From Fimbriimonadales bacterium (GTDB taxonomy: Bacteria; Armatimonadota; Fimbriimonadia; Fimbriimonadales; GBS-DC), in assembly GCA_025060055.1 (NCBI GenBank), contig JANXCK010000200.1:1-7233 (forward strand): a stretch of 7,233 bases of DNA, read 5' to 3'. The notes beneath the pieces were generated by a model, which did no database searches, was not told where the DNA came from, and was given only the letters and a program-made list of their open reading frames with translations. Of the stretch, positions 5,837 through 7,233 are shown piece after piece (within the stretch, counting starts at the first letter, position 1; each line of letters opens with the position of its first letter). Made by a program: the position numbers and the translations under genes.

Positions 5837-5898
5837 CAGACACAGAGGGGGTCTGCCCCTACCGAGTCCGTGTAGGGGCGCGCCCCCGTGCGCGCCCT
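5833..5898. repeat. REP/BIME-like pair A: two GTAG-headed hairpins head to head
   Basis: The left unit is a 9-base-pair stem (GGGGCAGAC 5833-5841 with GTCTGCCCC 5851-5859) ending in CTAC (5859-5862), i.e. GTAG on the minus strand. The right unit starts with GTAG (5872-5875) followed by an 8-base-pair stem (GGGCGCGC 5876-5883 with GCGCGCCC 5890-5897) and a 6-base loop. Nine bases separate the facing tetranucleotides. A GTAG or similar tetranucleotide directly 5' of a palindrome, and inverted pairing of units, are known hallmarks of REP elements and BIMEs mobilised by RAYT transposases. Confidence 0.6.
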
Positions 5899-5919
5899 GA
5901 CAAAAGCAACAATTTCACT

Positions 5920-5932
5920 TGAAATCGTCCCT
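5920..5932 (+). repeat. TGAAATCGTCC motif, copy 2
   Basis: TGAAATCGTCCCT, identical to copy 1. The preceding bases create a small palindrome, TTTCA-ct-TGAAA (5913-5924). Confidence 0.6.
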
Positions 5933-5937
5933 TTTCT

Positions 5938-6038
5938 CTGAAGTTTGTCACTTTCGCCAATTTGTGCGGCATATTGTAGGTTGCGCCCGCCCAAAACCGC
6001 TACGAGTTGTGCTTTTTGCCCGAAGTGACAAACGTCAG
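5938..6038. repeat. Long imperfect inverted repeat between the two REP-like pairs
   Basis: The left arm 5938-5956 (CTGA, mismatch, GTTTGTCACTT, extra T, CG) pairs with the right arm 6021-6038 (CG, AAGTGACAAAC, mismatch, TCAG). The core GTTTGTCACTT/AAGTGACAAAC (5943-5953 and 6023-6033) is an exact 11-base match. The arms enclose 64 bases (5957-6020) with no obvious gene. It may be a small mobile palindrome or a structured transcript. Confidence 0.6.
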
Positions 6039-6048
6039 TTTTCTGTAA

Positions 6049-6109
6049 GGCGGGTTAGGAACCCACCCCTACAAAGAATGCCCTGTAGGGGCGCGTCCGT
6101 GACGCGCCC
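6049..6109. repeat. REP/BIME-like pair B: two GTAG-headed hairpins head to head
   Basis: The left unit has a stem GGGTT (6052-6056) with AACCC (6060-6064), two more pairs beyond a mismatch, and ends in CTAC (6069-6072). The right unit begins with GTAG (6085-6088) and has an exact 9-base-pair stem, GGGCGCGTC (6089-6097) with GACGCGCCC (6101-6109), loop CGT. CCTGT (6082-6086) and ACAGG (6113-6117) can lengthen the right hairpin. The layout repeats pair A, with 12 bases between the facing CTAC and GTAG. Confidence 0.6.
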
Positions 6110-6114
6110 AAAAC

Positions 6115-6126
6115 AGGACGATTTCA
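6115..6126 (-). repeat. TGAAATCGTCC motif, copy 3 (inverted)
   Basis: The minus strand reads TGAAATCGTCCT, matching copies 1 and 2 over the first 11 bases. It directly follows pair B, as copy 2 follows pair A, but in the opposite orientation. Confidence 0.5.
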
Positions 6127-6164
6127 CTCGTGAAGTACCTGTGAGGCGCGAGCGTCCCACCAGC

Positions 6165-6234
6165 GAACGCAAGTACAACGATCGTTGGGTATACTCTCCC
6201 TGTGCATTTGGACACAGCTTTGTGAACGCAAGTA
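6165..6234 (+). promoter_or_regulatory. atpD upstream control region: direct repeat, palindrome, -10 and leader hairpin
   Basis: GAACGCAAGTA occurs at 6165-6175 and again at 6224-6234, the second abutting the ribosome binding site. Between them lie a perfect 12-base palindrome CAACGATCGTTG (6176-6187), a -10-like TATACT (6190-6195) two bases later, and a small leader hairpin, CTGTG (6200-6204) with CACAG (6213-6217). No convincing -35 is seen. The palindrome is placed like an operator. The promoter call is an inference. Confidence 0.4.
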
Positions 6235-6240
6235 AGGAGG
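6234..6240 (+). promoter_or_regulatory. Ribosome binding site of atpD
   Basis: AAGGAGG, a full match to the anti-16S consensus core, 6 bases before the ATG at 6247. It fixes the atpD start. Confidence 0.9.
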
Positions 6241-6246
6241 CGACTT

Positions 6247-7233
6247 ATGGCGAATGTCGGTAAGGTAGTGCAGGTGATGGGGCCCGTCGTCGATGTGCGG
6301 TTCTCGGACGGCGAGCTGCCAGCTATCTATAATGCAATCAAAATTGTGGACGAGGCGCGTGGCATCAACCTCACTTGCGAGGCAGCGCAGCACTTGGGCG
6401 ACGACATCGTGCGTACCGTCGCGCTGTCGTCTACGGACGGACTGGTGCGCGGCATGGACGCTATCGACACGGGCGCGCCCATCAAAGTGCCTGTCGGTCG
6501 CGTGACCTTGGGCAGACTGTTCAATCTGCTGGGCGAGCCGATTGACGAGCGCGGTCCCGTGCAAGCAGAGCAGTTTGCGCCCATTCACAAGCCCGCCCCG
6601 CCCTTAGAAGAGCAGAATGTGAAAACGGAGATTCTGGAGACAGGGCTGAAGGTGATTGACCTGCTGTGCCCGTTCAACAAGGGCGGCAAGATCGGCTTGT
6701 TCGGCGGCGCAGGGCTGGGCAAGACCGTGCTGATTCAGGAGCTAATCCGCAACATCGCCACCGAACATCAGGGCGTATCGGTATTCGCGGGCGTGGGCGA
6801 GCGCACACGCGAAGGCAACGACCTATATCTGGAGATGAACGAGACGGGCGTGATCAACCAGACAGTGCTGGTGTTCGGGCAGATGAACGAGCCGCCCGGC
6901 GCACGCCTGCGCGTGGGGCTGACCGCCCTCACGATGGCGGAGTACTTCCGCGACGAGGAAGGGCAGGATGTGCTGATATTTATCGACAACATCTTCCGCT
7001 TCGTGCAGGCGGGCGCGGAGGTGTCCGCGCTGCTGGGGCGCATGCCGTCGGCGGTAGGCTACCAGCCGACGCTGGCGACCGAGATGGGCGAGCTGCAGGA
7101 GCGCATCACCTCCACCAAGCGTGGCTCAATCACCTCCGTGCAGGCAATCTATGTGCCCGCTGACGACCCGACGGATCCTGCGCCCGCCACCACCTTCTCG
7201 CACCTCGACGCCTATGTGTATCTGGAGCGGCGC
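6247..7233 (+). CDS. atpD: F-type ATP synthase beta subunit AtpD (C-terminus cut by window edge)
   Basis: AtpD is the catalytic subunit of the F1 sector, on the cytoplasmic face of the membrane, where ADP and phosphate are joined. The visible 329 of about 470 residues include the beta-barrel start GKVVQVMGPVVDVRF (5-19), GRLFNLLGEPID (89-100), P-loop GGAGLGKT (153-160), the catalytic glutamate Glu185 in GERTREGNDLY, Walker B VLIFIDNIFRF (242-252; Asp247), SALLGRMPSAVGYQPTLATEMG (260-281, given by position) and SVQAIYVPADDPTDPAPAT (297-315), with later motifs off the edge. The P-loop carries Leu where GGAGVGKT is the norm; otherwise the sequence is conventional. The start is set by AAGGAGG. 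No atpA or atpG lies upstream, so atpD appears to be the first gene of its unit, probably followed by atpC. A sodium-type N-ATPase, whose operon also opens with atpD, cannot be excluded from this window. Confidence 0.96.
   Translation, partial: MANVGKVVQVMGPVVDVRFSDGELPAIYNAIKIVDEARGINLTCEAAQHLGDDIVRTVALSSTDGLVRGMDAIDTGAPIKVPVGRVTLGRLFNLLGEPIDERGPVQAEQFAPIHKPAPPLEEQNVKTEILETGLKVIDLLCPFNKGGKIGLFGGAGLGKTVLIQELIRNIATEHQGVSVFAGVGERTREGNDLYLEMNETGVINQTVLVFGQMNEPPGARLRVGLTALTMAEYFRDEEGQDVLIFIDNIFRFVQAGAEVSALLGRMPSAVGYQPTLATEMGELQERITSTKRGSITSVQAIYVPADDPTDPAPATTFSHLDAYVYLERR

Larger units (their letters stand above)
5471..6246. other. Structured 776-base intergenic region, no convincing gene
   Basis: Short open frames here run straight through the palindromes, lack ribosome binding sites and show no recognisable protein motifs. 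In order the region holds: a terminator-like hairpin (5497-5524), a large two-stem hairpin (5551-5667), a second hairpin (5704-5743), a T-tract hairpin facing left (5813-5836), a head-to-head pair of GTAG-headed hairpins (5833-5898), a long imperfect inverted repeat (5938-6038), a second GTAG pair (6049-6109), and the atpD promoter region (about 6160-6246). Confidence 0.7.

Noticed and set aside
5833..6109. CRISPR array.
   Set aside because: The repeats are self-complementary units in opposing orientations with irregular spacing, not same-orientation direct repeats with uniform spacers.
5919..6263. A 114-codon plus-strand open frame running into the atpD start.
   Set aside because: It crosses the inverted repeat and pair B hairpins, lacks a ribosome binding site and overlaps the well-supported atpD start in another frame.
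6124..6588. A 154-codon minus-strand open frame covering the atpD start.
   Set aside because: It is antisense to the conserved AtpD N-terminus and shows no motifs of its own.

Overview
The window is bacterial chromosome of moderately high G+C. Two hand-counted 60-base blocks give 62% GC at 3901-3960 and 40% at 5161-5220. It carries seven protein genes, two of them cut by the window edges. A type IV pilus ATPase pair, separate small PurS and PurQ proteins (so PurL should be the small, unfused type), and GTAG-headed palindromic repeats suggest an environmental, possibly thermophilic, non-proteobacterial lineage. Armatimonadota is my best guess, but it rests on general resemblance only and should be held loosely.

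Left block, minus strand (1-2590): pilB encodes the pilus assembly ATPase and is followed after about 20 bases by pilT, the retraction ATPase, whose C-terminus is off the left edge. The two form an operon read leftward from a promoter near 2640. A second promoter lies back to back with it near 2663 and drives the rightward block.

Rightward block, plus strand (2716-4426): a predicted exported protein of unknown function, then purS (2-base gap), then purQ (4-base overlap). PurS and PurQ belong to the phosphoribosylformylglycinamidine synthase complex of purine synthesis. The catalytic subunit purL is not next to them. A predicted amino-methyltransferase (4550-5470) follows after a 123-base gap. 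It has visibly lower G+C than its neighbours and no restriction enzyme gene beside it, so it looks like an acquired orphan DNA methyltransferase.

Intergenic block (5471-6246): 776 bases without a convincing gene but packed with secondary structure. It holds a large two-stem hairpin of about 117 bases, a smaller hairpin with the same core words, two head-to-head pairs of GTAG-headed hairpins resembling REP/BIME elements, a long imperfect inverted repeat of about 100 bases between those pairs, and three copies of a TGAAATCGTCC motif. This is the most unusual part of the window.

Right edge (6247-7233): atpD, the beta subunit of F-type ATP synthase, starts after this region with a strong ribosome binding site. 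It is not preceded by atpA or atpG, so it probably heads its own transcription unit. A 12-base palindrome and an 11-base direct repeat lie just upstream.
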